Notes: generated by a model not told the origin, from the sequence alone. DNA of 25,614 nucleotides from Chara braunii (GCA_003427395.1 BFEA01000243.1:1203822-1229435), one strand, 5' to 3'. Shown: positions 9,915 through 19,632, numbered from the stretch's first letter. Numbers and translations: made by a program.

Positions 9915-12814
9915 GAGAAACCAAGCGATGAGGAACAAATGAGGGGTGAGTTGCAAGACTCTCACAAGGACCCGACAGAGTAGGTCGGACACATGGGAAC
10001 TGCTATGTAAATTCTTAGACTGCCATAAGTGGTGTAAGCTTGAACGCAAAACAAAGGGGGTAAGAGTCTTAGTCGATAGGATTCTTCGAAACATAGTTTT
10101 CTTACTCATTCTCGAGAACGAGATCCCATGGGGAAGAAGGTTTGTGGAATGTTTGTGGGAGATTTTTGAAAAAGATCGTGAGAGATGGGATGACCCTAGC
10201 CCGTGTGCTTACGTTCTTATAGATCCCTGTTGTAGGCTGATATACATTGGAAAAACCAAACGACTACTGAGTGAGCGATGGGCTGAACACGTGGGACGTA
10301 CTCAAGCAAGAGACGAGCATAGGAATAATAAGCTTTATTCATGGTTACGAAAATGGGGTTGGGAATCGTACGTTGCACTACCCATCGCTATCACTGAGAA
10401 GGAGGAGAAGTTGAGCGTAGAACAGAGACTTATTAAGCGATGGTCCCCAGTATTGAACGTCAATGGATGGAAGGATCGGAGAAATAGGAAGAAAAAGAAG
10501 AGGAAAGGGAGGCAAGAAAGGAAAAATAGTAGGATGACGTTTTTCAAGGGCGAACAAGTGGTACGCTTTGCTTGCACGGAGGGAAAAAAAAACACGAAGC
10601 TGACGGAGGCAATATCTTGGATTGAAGGGAAGAAGGACAGAAATGTAACCTCATTTGGAGGAAAAATCTAGGCTGAAGACTGGAGCGTAGTTCGAAGAAG
10701 GTTTGGAGAGTCGGAGGTTATAGTGAACGGAGAGAAATCTAGACTAAGGAAGGCTAAGCGATCTTTCGAGGAGGGAGGGTGTATCAGATTTACCAGAGTA
10801 CGGGAGGAGGTGCCTGGTGATCCGAAGCTTAGAAGGCTGTCACATAAATTCTTAAAACAACCTTGATCGAGGAAGGAGCTGAGGAAGTTCAACCTGAATG
10901 ATGATCAATTAGCCGACCTGTACAGTAGTATTGGGAGTCTCTCAAGAAAGGATACGAGAAAGACTCTCAGGGAAATTGTGGATGGAGCGGTGAAAAAGCA
11001 GTTCGGTGTCAGTGTTCGTAGAAGAATTGTGATTGGGGTGAAGTATGATGAAAGAATTTCAAGGGCGACGGTTAGAAGAATAGCAGTTGAGAAGATTAGT
11101 TCGCAATATGGTTCTCCAAAGGTTGCGAGGCTGCATTGTCTGAAGCTACGACTAGTCTGGAGGAAAAATCAGACGGTCGGTAGCCTTCTCCACAACCACA
11201 GGCACTACAGTCGCTTGTTGGCTGCAATCTGCCACTGTGCAGATGTTGACCTCCCAAATCAGGGAGGACACGTTGCCTTTCGCCTCAGCGGAAGAAATGA
11301 TATTGACGGACGTCTGAAGAATGCAAAAAATGTAGTCCACGGCGTTGACGGTACGCATGATGATGTGTTGTTGTGTAAGGAACTCAACACCGAGATGGTG
11401 AAGGTAGGGATCGATTCCAGATGGACATTGCAGCAAGCCAGAAGCTGCGTCCGGAAGAAAGCGACCATGAAGAATAACCTGGTGGATAAGGCGTTGGAAG
11501 TTAAGTAGAGGTGGGAAGGACTGATGATGTGCCCAATGGACAAGAATCCGACTGAGACTCTGGTTCTGTGTCCAGTCACGTACGTAGAAGGGATGCAACG
11601 AATGTTCTGGGAGAACCCAGCATTTGAGGTGGTGTGGAGAAAGGAGGAGGAAACGTTGGCACGAGCAAAGAAAGAGTTCGCCTCAAAGGGATTGGATGAG
11701 GTGGGAAAATGGGATAATAATGGAACCTGGGGAAAATCATACGTGTTACCAAAACATAAAGACCCTCAGTTGTTTCGTCCTAAATCTCCTTCCTTTTCTG
11801 AACCCACGAAGGCTGCCAACCAAAGGACAGCTAGGGCACTGAACTTTCTATTGTTCAATTTGCCGAAAAACGAGCAGTTTAACTTAAAGTCAAGAAATCT
11901 ACTGAAGAAGAAGCTTAAAGAAGTCAACAAATGGGCGAACAGAAAAGGGAGAGGTGAACTCGTGGGATTTGTGTATGACATCAAAGAGATGTTTAGCAAA
12001 CTGCCTCATGAGTCCATTAAAAGAGCAATAGACTGGATCCTTCAAAACTGTGAATAGAAAGGAACAAGCTTCGTAATGGTCAGGACGAGAGGAAAAGGGG
12101 CATCTTTTGGAATCAAACGAGAGGAACCAGGTTGGGTAAAAGTGAAGTTTGAGTTGATAAGGAGGATGGTTGATTTTGATCTGGAACACTGCTACCTTTG
12201 GGCATCGGAAAGGCTAGTTGAGCAGAAGGAGGGAATTTCGATGGGTAAATCGAGTAGCCCACCTATTGCATGCATTTTGTGTGTCTTTTGTGTATTTGAA
12301 TTTTTGTCGAGTCTGGGAAAAGATGTGGGGATGATTCATGGAATAAGATTGGTCGACGACGTCACTCTGTTCGTCAGGAAGAACTGGAGTAGGAAAGGGA
12401 CAAAAGATGTTGATGAGATAATTCGAAAATTTGAAGCCTCCTACGATTAGAATTTGACCCTGAAAAGGACGGGCGATGGGTTGGGTGAATGAGGATTCTT
12501 AGGATGTAAAGTGAGGATCAAAGGAAGGAAGGTGGTGTGCTGGTACAGGGCGAAAAAATTTCGAGCAAATCTGGAGTGATGGAAATGAATTGTTGTATAA
12601 ATTTTTTCAAGACTACAGGTCGTACACCAGCCAGAAGCAGAAGAGAACCTTGATTAATGGTATGTTATATAAAATGAAGGAGTGCACCTCAGCGGACGAC
12701 CGGGTAGTTGAATGTCTGCTAACTCTGAAAAGAGAATTGAGGATGCAGAACTACCCGGCCGCCACTGTCCATCAGACTCTGGGCCGGTTCGTCAGGAGAT
12801 GCGCCCCTGGTTAG
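9898..12814 (+). pseudogene. PLE ORF2: GIY-YIG endonuclease - CxC linker - reverse transcriptase
   Basis: The ATG at 9898 opens this frame 17 nt before the end of ORF1. It runs to about 12555 with stops at 9940, 10669, 10864, 11506, 12055, 12448 and 12490, then continues one frame later to TAG 12812 after an extra A in the run near 12552-12557. The nuclease shows CAYVLID (the GIY strand, Tyr at 10210), YIGKTKR (10243), SERWAEHV with the catalytic-type Arg, and EQRLIKRWSPVLNVNG with Glu. No spaced CxxC is seen between the GIY and YIG strands. The linker has AICHCADVDLP, a CxC at 11230-11238. The RT shows LPKHKDPQLFRP, then a longer insert, YDIKEMFSKLPH (Asp 11977), SMGKSSSPPIACIL and the catalytic VDD at 12352-12360. 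The end reads YRSYTSQKQKRTLINGM, typical of the PLE RT C-terminus. All three RT aspartates are kept. Expected length is about 970 codons. Confidence 0.87.
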
Positions 12815-13206
12815 GCGGAGGCGGAGCGTTTGGTCTTGCAGACGGACCTTTGAAGAAATTTGGGACCTATGACCTTTTGTTTTTTGTTTTATCCACTTTT
12901 TTGGTAAGTTTTTGGATCATGCTTTGGGGTACAAACGTTTTTGTTGCTATTGGCCCTAGATAATAGACTTTGCTTAGGTAATGAGTGAGTTTCTGATTTT
13001 TTGTCTTTTGCTGTCCCTCTTTAGGCCTTGGAAACTTAGGTTGGGGCCTGAACTGGACGGGTTCTGTCTTGTCGGACCCTTTAGTTTTAAGTTGTTGTTA
13101 GGCATCAGACGGTGAGCCTCTACGTAGGTGCGGGCAATTAGTCCCTAGGTAGGGTTGTTACTTGATACTATTAATAGTTTGCATTTCATAGAGTAGGACC
13201 TCTTCA
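12815..13206 (+). other. Non-coding 3' flank of the PLE
   Basis: It begins with a Gly-rich remnant in another frame (near 12815-12850), then becomes T- and G-rich. I see no gene, repeat or structured RNA before 13207. It is probably the PLE 3' untranslated region. Confidence 0.5.
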
Positions 13207-13211
13207 ATCAG

Positions 13212-13290
13212 CACGAATCCCCCTGCGGAAGGCTGGGTCAGGCAATAGCCGAAACGCGGCGTCGGGGAGCCACTAAACGCCTTGTTCGTG
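13212..13290 (+). ncRNA. Hammerhead-ribozyme-like fold (core deviates from consensus)
   Basis: The order of elements follows a type I hammerhead. Stem I 5' side is TCCCC (13218-13222). The core is CTGCGGAA (13223-13230), where the consensus is CUGANGA. Stem II is GGCT/AGCC (13231-13234 with 13247-13250) around a 12-nt loop. GAAA follows (13251-13254), then a 2-bp stem III with loop GCGGC and GTC as the cleavage triplet (13261-13263). Stem I 3' side GGGGA (13264-13268) pairs fully with TCCCC. An outer stem CACGAA/TTCGTG (13212-13217 with 13285-13290) extends stem I across a 16-nt one-sided bulge, as natural type I hammerheads often do. The A-to-C change and extra A in the core argue for a dead or variant ribozyme. 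Known family: hammerheads occur in canonical PLEs and plant retrozymes. Confidence 0.45.
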
Positions 13291-13433
13291 CATATTGTTC
13301 CTTTTCGTGAATTTCAAGGCAACTCGTGTTGTATTGAATGAATATGGTATTTTGTCTCTCGGTTCATGTCTATGAACTACCATGCTGCATGTATCGTCGC
13401 ATTGCGTGATATCTGTATCGTTACTCTCATAAT

Positions 13434-13539
13434 CGTGTTGGTCTCTACACGTAATTCTCAGGGCTTGGTTGCACTACTCACCAAATGTGCAAAACTAGAA
13501 TTAATCTTCTGCAGAGCATGGAATAATACGCCGCCATAT

Positions 13540-13580
<41 letters not shown>

Positions 13581-13791
13581 CGTTTTTTTTTTTTCTCGTT
13601 TTTCTTTTTTCTCGTTTTTCTTTTCTTAGGAATACGTGCAGTGGCCTTAAGGGCCTCGGCTCACCACATGCACAAAAGACAAAACATATGGTGATGTATT
13701 ATTCCATATTCTGCAAAAGATTCATTCTAGTTTTGCACTTCTGGTGAGTAGTGCAACCAAGCCCTGAGAATCACGTGCAGAGACCAACACG
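13434..13791. mobile_element. Foldback (MITE-like) element around a 40-T tract
   Basis: Two 107-nt arms, 13434-13540 and 13685-13791, are inverted copies with roughly 88% identity by eye. They share CGTGTTGGTCTCT at the outer end and CATATG at the inner end. The interior holds 40 uninterrupted T (13541-13580), more T-rich repeats of the type CGTTTTTCTTTT, and a small hairpin (GTGCAGTGG with CCACATGCAC, about 13635-13673). Weaker similarity continues 20-30 nt outside the arms. I could not identify a target-site duplication. It could be a non-autonomous DNA element or two oppositely oriented retroposon copies. Confidence 0.6.
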
Positions 13792-13956
13792 GCCTAGCTA
13801 CGTGAGCAACCCATAACTGTTGAAACACAGACCTGAATTCGAATCTTGAGTATATATTCGGTCAGCTCGTGCTCTACATCATATTCACTACCTGCCTTGA
13901 TTTTGTTGGGGGGGTATGCTCTGCATGGCTGTGAGGACCATTCAGATAGCTTGCAT

Positions 13957-14180
13957 GGGCCGTCTGAGCCGTGCTAGGGGGATTCCCCCACCGCACCCCC
14001 CCCAAAAACAAGACCCTTCACGTATGGCGGGGGGTGATGTGGTAGGGGGGTTTTATTGCAGTTTTGGGGCCGTCTGAGCCGTGTTAGGGGGATTCCCCTT
14101 CCCCGTCCCAAAAAAAAGAAGGACCCTTCACATATGGCGGGGGGTGACGCAGTAGGGTTGTTTTTTTTGCAGTTTTGGGG
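13957..14180 (+). repeat. Tandem duplication, two units of about 110 bp
   Basis: Unit 1 begins at 13957 and unit 2 at 14067, both with GGGCCGTCTGAGCCGTG. Each contains GGGGGATTCCCC (a near-palindrome), an A-rich stretch, GACCCTTCAC, TATGGCGGGGGGTGA and ends in GCAGTTTTGGGG. Differences between units are mostly in the homopolymers. No coding content is visible. Confidence 0.85.
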
Positions 14181-14238
14181 TTCAATGAACGAGGCTCACC
14201 ACCCCGTAGTCTGCGACGCGCACACGCGCCCCCCCCGG

Positions 14239-14288
14239 TCGCGTTCAATTTTTTCGCGCCACGTGGCGCGCAGCATGTTTGAACGCGA
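14239..14288. repeat. Nested palindrome
   Basis: TCGCGTTCAA (14239-14248) is inverted as TTGAACGCGA (14279-14288). Inside lies the perfect 16-nt palindrome CGCGCCACGTGGCGCG (14255-14270), centred on a CACGTG G-box word. A second small inverted pair (TGAACGC and GCGTTCA) follows near 14310-14334. Function is unknown; it may be the end of a DNA transposon. Confidence 0.7.
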
Positions 14289-14340
14289 TTTAACATGGCC
14301 CCAGGGGGTATGAACGCATACTCAGCGCGTTCACCTGGTT

Positions 14341-14510
14341 ACATAGGCAGTCTGTATTTCAGCACTCTTCACTTTTGCACATCTTAGAGTACATGTGTGT
14401 TGAGTCTGCGTCGGAGTTGCGGTGTCCCTTCCAGCTCCATCTCTACCTCCTCCTTTGTCAACCCTTCTTCTCGATCCTCACGGACCACCATCCCAACGGT
14501 TCCGTCACAC
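14341..14510 (+). repeat. 5' LTR remnant (U5 side) of copy B
   Basis: 14360-14425 aligns with 8630-8690 of copy A: both read CTTCACTT, GCACAT, GAGTAC, GGAGTTGCG. 14441-14455 shares CTCCATCTCTACC with 8720-8732. The segment ends right at the primer-site-like sequence, as the 3' end of a 5' LTR should. The rest of this LTR, upstream, is missing or replaced by the repeats at 13957-14340. Confidence 0.65.
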
Positions 14511-14522
14511 TGGCATCAGAGT
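14511..14522 (+). promoter_or_regulatory. Primer binding site resembling the tRNA-iMet type
   Basis: TGGCATCAGAGT matches the common plant LTR-element site TGGTATCAGAGC at 10 of 12 positions; both differences are transitions. It sits directly after the LTR remnant. A second partial match, TGGCATCAG, occurs at 15131-15139. Confidence 0.6.
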
Positions 14523-14670
14523 GGGAACGGTCCTCGCTCCAACCCGCCCACCGTCCCTTAAAAGGGAGAAATCGGTGTAATCCCAATAGCGGGATTTTCA
14601 AGGTTTTTACAGGGCGGAAACAGCGAAATAATGGTCAAAAGCGGGAGCGTAAAAAGGCTGACACATGGCG

Positions 14671-14884
14671 AAAAAAGGGAGCTGCCGTCACGACACTTAC
14701 ATGCAAGCGCTGAGGCTAAGGCCGCCGCACGCGCGCCACATGCCCACCGCCGCCCCGCCTCGCCCCGCTCCCGAATTATTATTTTTCAAGATCCGGGATG
14801 CTACAGCTGCCAGGGCTTGAACCTGAGCAGGTGCTGCTCGTGCGCGTGCACGGCCAATGCCTTAACACACTGGCCAAAGCCACA
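14671..14884 (-). mobile_element. tRNA-derived SINE-like insertion (class II tRNA head)
   Basis: On the minus strand, 14882 down to about 14795 resembles a tRNA of the Leu/Ser class. It has an A-box-like TGGCCAGTGTGTTAAGG, a long variable-arm hairpin (GAGCAG, CAC, CTGCTC) and a B-box CAGGTTCAAGCCCTG whose T stem pairs. The anticodon stem does not pair, so it is not a functional tRNA. A GC-rich body follows, down to a TTTTTT tract on the minus strand (14671-14676), a possible Pol III stop. This layout fits a tRNA-derived SINE or a tRNA pseudogene. No target-site duplication was identified for these exact ends. Confidence 0.55.
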
Positions 14885-15215
14885 GTATGAGCTGATACTA
14901 TTACTTGTTGCTGTTGAAGAGGTGGCACAACAACTATTTGCTCCCCCCCCCTCGACGGCGGGTGGTGGTTGCTGCCGCCTGCGCACGTGGCTGGCACGTG
15001 CTGCCTCTCTGCAGTGCCACGTGGCAGCTTGTGGTGGATCTTGAAGACCCTTCTGGCTAGGGGGCTGCACTACAGTGACATCTAAGTGGCTGATCAAGAT
15101 CTCAGCCCACCCATAATTCTTTTATTGCAGTGGCATCAGGCCAGCAACATCTTGAAGGTAGTGCTCTGCTTTTGGCCACCCAAGAGCCTGGTATCACCAT
15201 ACCACTACTAACCTA
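14885..15215. other. Non-coding segment in the 5' part of copy B
   Basis: No gene is visible. It contains several CACGTG words with inverted surroundings (about 14984-15028) and the second TGGCATCAG at 15131-15139. It has no counterpart in the visible part of copy A, which starts further downstream. Confidence 0.5.
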
Positions 15216-16240
15216 CTCTCCCCCAACCTCTTTTCTCTTTCCCCCCCATCATCTAATCATCCTTTTCAAGCCTACCACTACCCTCTCCTCCTACCTCCCT
15301 CTTCACTCATCTTCCACAACCTTTTTCTCTCCTTTCCTCCCCACTCAACATCTTCTACTAATCTCATCTACTCCTCTTCACCTTTTCAGTATCCTTCTCT
15401 CTCATTGTACCACCGTCCTCTCCCTCTTTCCCCCCCTAACTACAACCCCATTATTTCCCTCATCTCCCCCTTCACTCTTTTTCTCTTTCTCACCTATTTC
15501 TCTATTTTCTCCTTCACTTTTTCATCCCCTTCCTCCCTCAACTTCAAAAATTTTCTGGTTCTCTTCTTTTTATCTTTCTTTTGATTTATATTTCCTCCTT
15601 TTTCCAAAAAATTGAATTATCTTATTCCCCACCTTCTTTTCTCATTTTCTGATTTATTCATTTTATTTTTATTTTTTATTCTAAAAATTTGAATTTTTTT
15701 GCGCAACCCTCGAATCTGATAAGGAGTTGGTCATTCTTGCTTTCAGCACATTTTGACCCCTTGGGGGTAGCGAAGTGTTAGCAATTTTTTCTAATTTTAC
15801 TTGTTTTTTCTTCTTGACGACACACTTCGACCCCATGGGGGTAACAAAATGCTGCTAAATTTTTTTTAAAAAACTAGTTTTTTCTTCACCCCCTCATCTA
15901 CTTATTATTTATTTTTTTGAAAATTATCATTTGAGGCATTGTAAAACTTAGTGTGCTTCTCTTACTCTCTCCTTTCTCTTTGCACCTTTGTGACCCCGCT
16001 GGGGTAGACGAATGCGGCAAATTTTTAAAAAAAATAACAATAATAAATAAATATTATTTCTTTTTTCGCCTTTTGCTTATTTCTTTCTTTATTTATTTTT
16101 ATTATTTATTTTCTTTTATTTTTATCTCGAAATTTCACTGTTTATTTTACTTTCTAACCCCCTCCCCTCCATGGTTATTATTTTCTTTTCTTGATTAGGT
16201 CGCATCTACCCTCCCCTAACCACCCAAACCCCGGTTAGGG
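15216..16240 (+). repeat. 5' untranslated leader of copy B with three stem-loop motifs
   Basis: A pyrimidine-rich, then T/A-rich leader. From 15615 on it aligns with position 1 onward of copy A. The ACCCC...GGGG motif recurs at about 15741-15787, 15816-15862 and 15979-16024, in the same order and relative spacing as in A. CCCC and GGGG pairing is kept in all three. Near 16230-16270 the TTAGGG/GGGTTT-rich stretch of A is also present. No believable ORF. Confidence 0.72.
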
Positions 16241-16247
16241 TTTTCTT

Positions 16248-18580
16248 ATGGTTTGGCTAGGGTTTAGGGCTCTCCTAACCCCCCTACCCCGCTGCCTCCT
16301 CCTGTCAGGCACCCTGGACCTGAACGGCTCCTCTCCCCTCGACCGAATTCGCGCCACCATCTCACGCGCGACCCGCTGGTCACAAGGCAAGCCGACACAC
16401 GACTACCCACTCCAGTTTCGCGGTCCCCTCGCTCTCACCGGCAGTCCCCTGTCCCCATACCGCATCCAATCCTTCCCCCTACCTCCCACAATATCTACCT
16501 TTCCTCCTCCACCGTCTACGGACAGGGCTACAGCTAAGGAGCTCATCGCAGCGTCGTCCACCTTTCAGGCGTCCACCCACCCGACGGTCCAGGGTCAGCC
16601 CTTTGTGGACCCCATGGACCTTCGCGTTGTTCTTGCGTCTCTCCTTGCACCTCTGCAAGCGCGACTCGATGCGCTTGCACCCTTGCAAAGGCAAGGCAAT
16701 GCGCTTACCCTTGAAGTTCATCGCCTCAAGGGTTCTCCTCATCGCTCTCCACACCGCTCTCCCCGCCGCTCTCAGACCCCATCCCCTACCGGCTGAGTCC
16801 GAATCTTCATGACTCCATGGACGGAGACGTGGCGATTCGTCCTCCTCTGCGAGCCACGCCCAACACTCCCCCTCCGCAGTGGTGAGTGTTGTTGCCGCTA
16901 AGACCATACCATCTGTTGTGGCACATCCATTGGCCCCCACCGCTCCCGTCGTCCCTGCTGCTTCGGCCATTGCCGCATGTGTTGTCGCCCAAATACCGCT
17001 ATCTGGCCAAGAAAATTCATCTACCTATCCTGGTGTTGCTTCCCAGCTTCATGCACCGGTCCCGACACTGCGGCCCGGAGTTATCCCTCCTCCCGCTAGG
17101 GTACTCTCTCCTCCTTCTCCACATCCGAGATGATCCGACTCCACGCACCCAACGGGTAGCTACCCTACAGGCCACCGTGGCCCAGCTCCGGCCAGAGATT
17201 CTATCCTTAAGACAGCCTCACCCTTCAAAGGTTGCTCACCCTTCTTCTTACACCGCCTCTCTCACCTCTGTCTTGCCAGCTCGTTTCCCTCGACCGGCTT
17301 CCCCACCACTACCCTACTACCTCGCTACTAAGTCACAACTCGTTGCGGTTGTTGCCGCCACGTCTGCTGGACCGTCCAACAGCAGCCCCGACTCTCAGCC
17401 TGCTACCACCTCCACGTTTGCACCGGCCTCGACATTTGTCGCCATAATGCAGGCCCCTCGACCTCTCTCCCCTCGTCGTCAGCACAATGGCCCCACCCTT
17501 GTGCATCTGTCGGACATACCCGACTTCAGTGGTACTATGAGTGTGTCGCACGAGTTGCAGGCTGCCACACATGCGATGACACTGACTGACACTCGTCAGA
17601 AGTCATGGTGCTTCATGCTCGCAAATAAATTGTGAGGCAGCGCGTTCTCCTCATGGGAGAACTATTATACCCATCGTTCTCGCTCAGGTGAGCATCCCAC
17701 TCTCGCGGATTTTACCTCGTTACTCCATGACCGCTACGACACTCTCCACGATGCGACCGACACCTTAGATCGGGTTACCCAAACGCAGTGGTGCGGGTCC
17801 TCCGCACTAGCCGATCTTAAGCATCACATCAGAGTGTTTCAGGACGCTCGTCTTATTTGGCATGAGGCACTTCTACCTGAGGTCCTTCTGACCAACAGGT
17901 TCGCAGTCAGTCTTCCGACTAACTACCGCATCGAGCTTTGGCGACAGAGCTTCACCTCCTCAGAGCAGGCCTACGAGGCTGCTCGACAGTACCAAAAGAT
18001 TCGAAGTCGCTTCTCGGATGCCCCATCTTCATCGCGATCCACCATCGCCGCCACCCAGTCACGTGGCACCACGCGCGATCGATCCTCCTTCGCCGGTCGT
18101 TTTTGCCGACCAGCTCGACCTGGAGCGCCATTCTCTTGGCGCTACAGTTCTCTAGAGTACGGCGAGGACGCCTCGGCCGAGTTTGACCCTACCCTTGGGG
18201 ACGCCCCCGGGGACATCGAGCTCCGAGACGTCATCCAGTATCACTTGGATGACGACATTGTTTCGGTGGCCGAGCGCCTGCAGATGACCATGTCCGCCAT
18301 GGGTCATACACGCAGTCGGGTTGCACACGCTGGCGCCCGCACGATCACGGTTCCTCGGATAGACCTCCCGCAGGGTTTTGTTACTCCTCGCGGAGCTCTA
18401 TCTCCCGAGGAGCGCGCTGCCCTCGAGGCCTGTCGCGGCTTCCTTCGTTGCCGTCAGGATGGACACACCTCCTCACGGTGTCCATACCATACCGCCCTCG
18501 ATTGGCACTACGCTAATATTTCTCCTCAGCGCCGAACTAAGTCCCCTCCCGGCCCCGCCTGGCCAGCCTCACCCAGCTAG
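16248..18580 (+). pseudogene. gag: Ty3/gypsy gag, copy B, multiply frameshifted
   Basis: This corresponds to gag of copy A. The N-terminal part (16248-16796) holds VLASLLAPLQARLDALAPLQ, the counterpart of the coiled-coil repeat in A, but ends at TGA 16794. The reading moves through other frames and settles at about 17130 in the frame that runs to TAG 18578, with TGA at 17633 where copy A has an Arg codon (GSAFSSWENYY after it). The core shows RVFQDARLIWHEALLPEVLL and ELWRQSFTSSEQAYEAARQY, matching A. The zinc knuckle reads FLRCRQDGHTSSRC: its first Cys is Phe, so metal binding is lost. The pol frame overlaps the end by about 40 nt. Confidence 0.85.
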
Positions 18581-19630
18581 CCACGATGTAGTGTACTGTT
18601 GAGGCCTCCCACGTAGCCGGCTTCCCGACTACCAAGTGGTGGATTGCCCCTTTGGCTACGCACCCAGAGGATCCTCAGGTCATGACAGACGCAGTTCCCT
18701 CGGCCCCACCGTCTGTCGAGGTACCGTCTGCCCCACAGCAGACCACTGCATCTAGTCCTTCCCCTCCGAGACTTCCGACACGTCGTGCCATTCGCACAAC
18801 TCGTTGTATTGCCCAGCTGGCGACTCGCGATGACGTTGCGTCATATCTCCTGGGCTTGAGCATCCTTCAGGCTCGCACGGAGCGACTCACGAGACATGTA
18901 AACGTCCTGCGTCGTCTTCTCGCTCTGCTCTCTGACCCTGATCACACCCTCCCCACTATCCCTATTCGCCTGGGGACATCTACGAGGTTGTACCGCGCTT
19001 TATGGGACTCTGGCTCGCAGGGAGACTTCATTCACCCTCTCGTGGTGGAGGAAGCTCGCCTAGCTACCTCCGGGTCTCGCTCTCCTATCTCCATTATCCT
19101 CAAAGATAACAAGACGCAGCGCTTCTTAGATCAGACGGTCCCTGATCTCCACTTCTCCCTCACCCTACAACTATTAGATAGTACTCAGGCGCCTTGACGC
19201 TACCATTCCTCCATATACTTTGACGTGCTAGAGCCTAAGTACGACTTTATCCTTGGCAGTCCCTGGTCTCGCGGGTTCCGTGGCACAGAGGCTGAATGGG
19301 CGACTGAGACACTCGTTCTCAAAACGAAGTGTGGTCAAACCCATCGAGTCCCCTTCATGGGAACCACGGGCGACACCCCACCATAACTACCTCCCAAGAA
19401 CCCTGGTCCCTTTGGGTCCCACCCAGACATCGCCTTCACTTCTCCTCGTCAGTTTGTTCACTTCATACAACAGGTGGACGTCACATTCTACTTAATGAAT
19501 GTCATGGATCTTCTTCGCTACGATCCACTCTGTTTCGAGGTTGAGCTCATCTCATTAAAGCCGGATCCCCCTGACCCTTCCTCCATCTTCGCGGCTCCCA
19601 TCTCCACATCCACCCGTCAGTCTGCGTCTC
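18541..19630 (+). pseudogene. pol: Pol N-terminus with aspartic protease, copy B
   Basis: It is in the -1 frame relative to gag of B, as in copy A, and open from 18541 after TAA 18538. TAG 18589 stands where copy A has CAG. It shows PTRRAIRTTRCIAQLATRDD, then IPIRLGTSTRLYRALWDSGS and QGDFIHPLVVEEA with the DSG active site intact. TGA 19195 and TAA 19384 interrupt the linker, which continues YDFILGSPWSRGFRGTEAEW and later DVTFYLMNVMDLLRYDP. Copy B keeps the 5 nt near 19094 that copy A has lost, so here the protease and linker remain in one frame. The frame changes at the 48-nt duplication near 19633. Confidence 0.83.
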
Positions 19631-19632
19631 AG

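Larger units (their letters stand above)
8767..13330 (+). mobile_element. Penelope-like retroelement with N-terminal GIY-YIG nuclease (Naiad/Chlamys-type order)
   Basis: A non-LTR retroelement on the + strand with two overlapping frames. ORF1 has a zinc-knuckle relic plus coiled coil. ORF2 has a GIY-YIG nuclease, then a CxC linker, then a reverse transcriptase of the Penelope/telomerase type. Canonical PLEs carry the nuclease C-terminal of the RT. The reverse order with a CxC linker is, from my knowledge of the literature, diagnostic for the N-terminal EN+ group (Naiad in animals, Chlamys in green algae, spike mosses and slime molds). It lies directly after the LTR end of copy A. The ends are uncertain: the 5' end is placed after the inverted repeat at 8735-8765 and the 3' end after the hammerhead-like fold. 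ORF2 has many stops and one homopolymer frameshift, so this copy is inactive. Confidence 0.85.

Noticed and set aside
9940-12492. TGA codons in PLE ORF2 as selenocysteine (some Naiads encode selenoproteins)
   Set aside because: TAG stops are equally frequent in the same frame, a homopolymer frameshift is present, and no Cys-like conserved context or obvious SECIS-like hairpin was seen.
13366-13747. Short ORFs rich in Phe across the T-tract
   Set aside because: They are translations of a T homopolymer with no homology or start context.
13780-13855. tRNA-like A-box (GGCCTAGCTA) and B-box (ATTCGAATC) on the + strand beside the foldback right arm
   Set aside because: The T stem around the B-box does not pair and there is no clear body or tail; the match may be chance.
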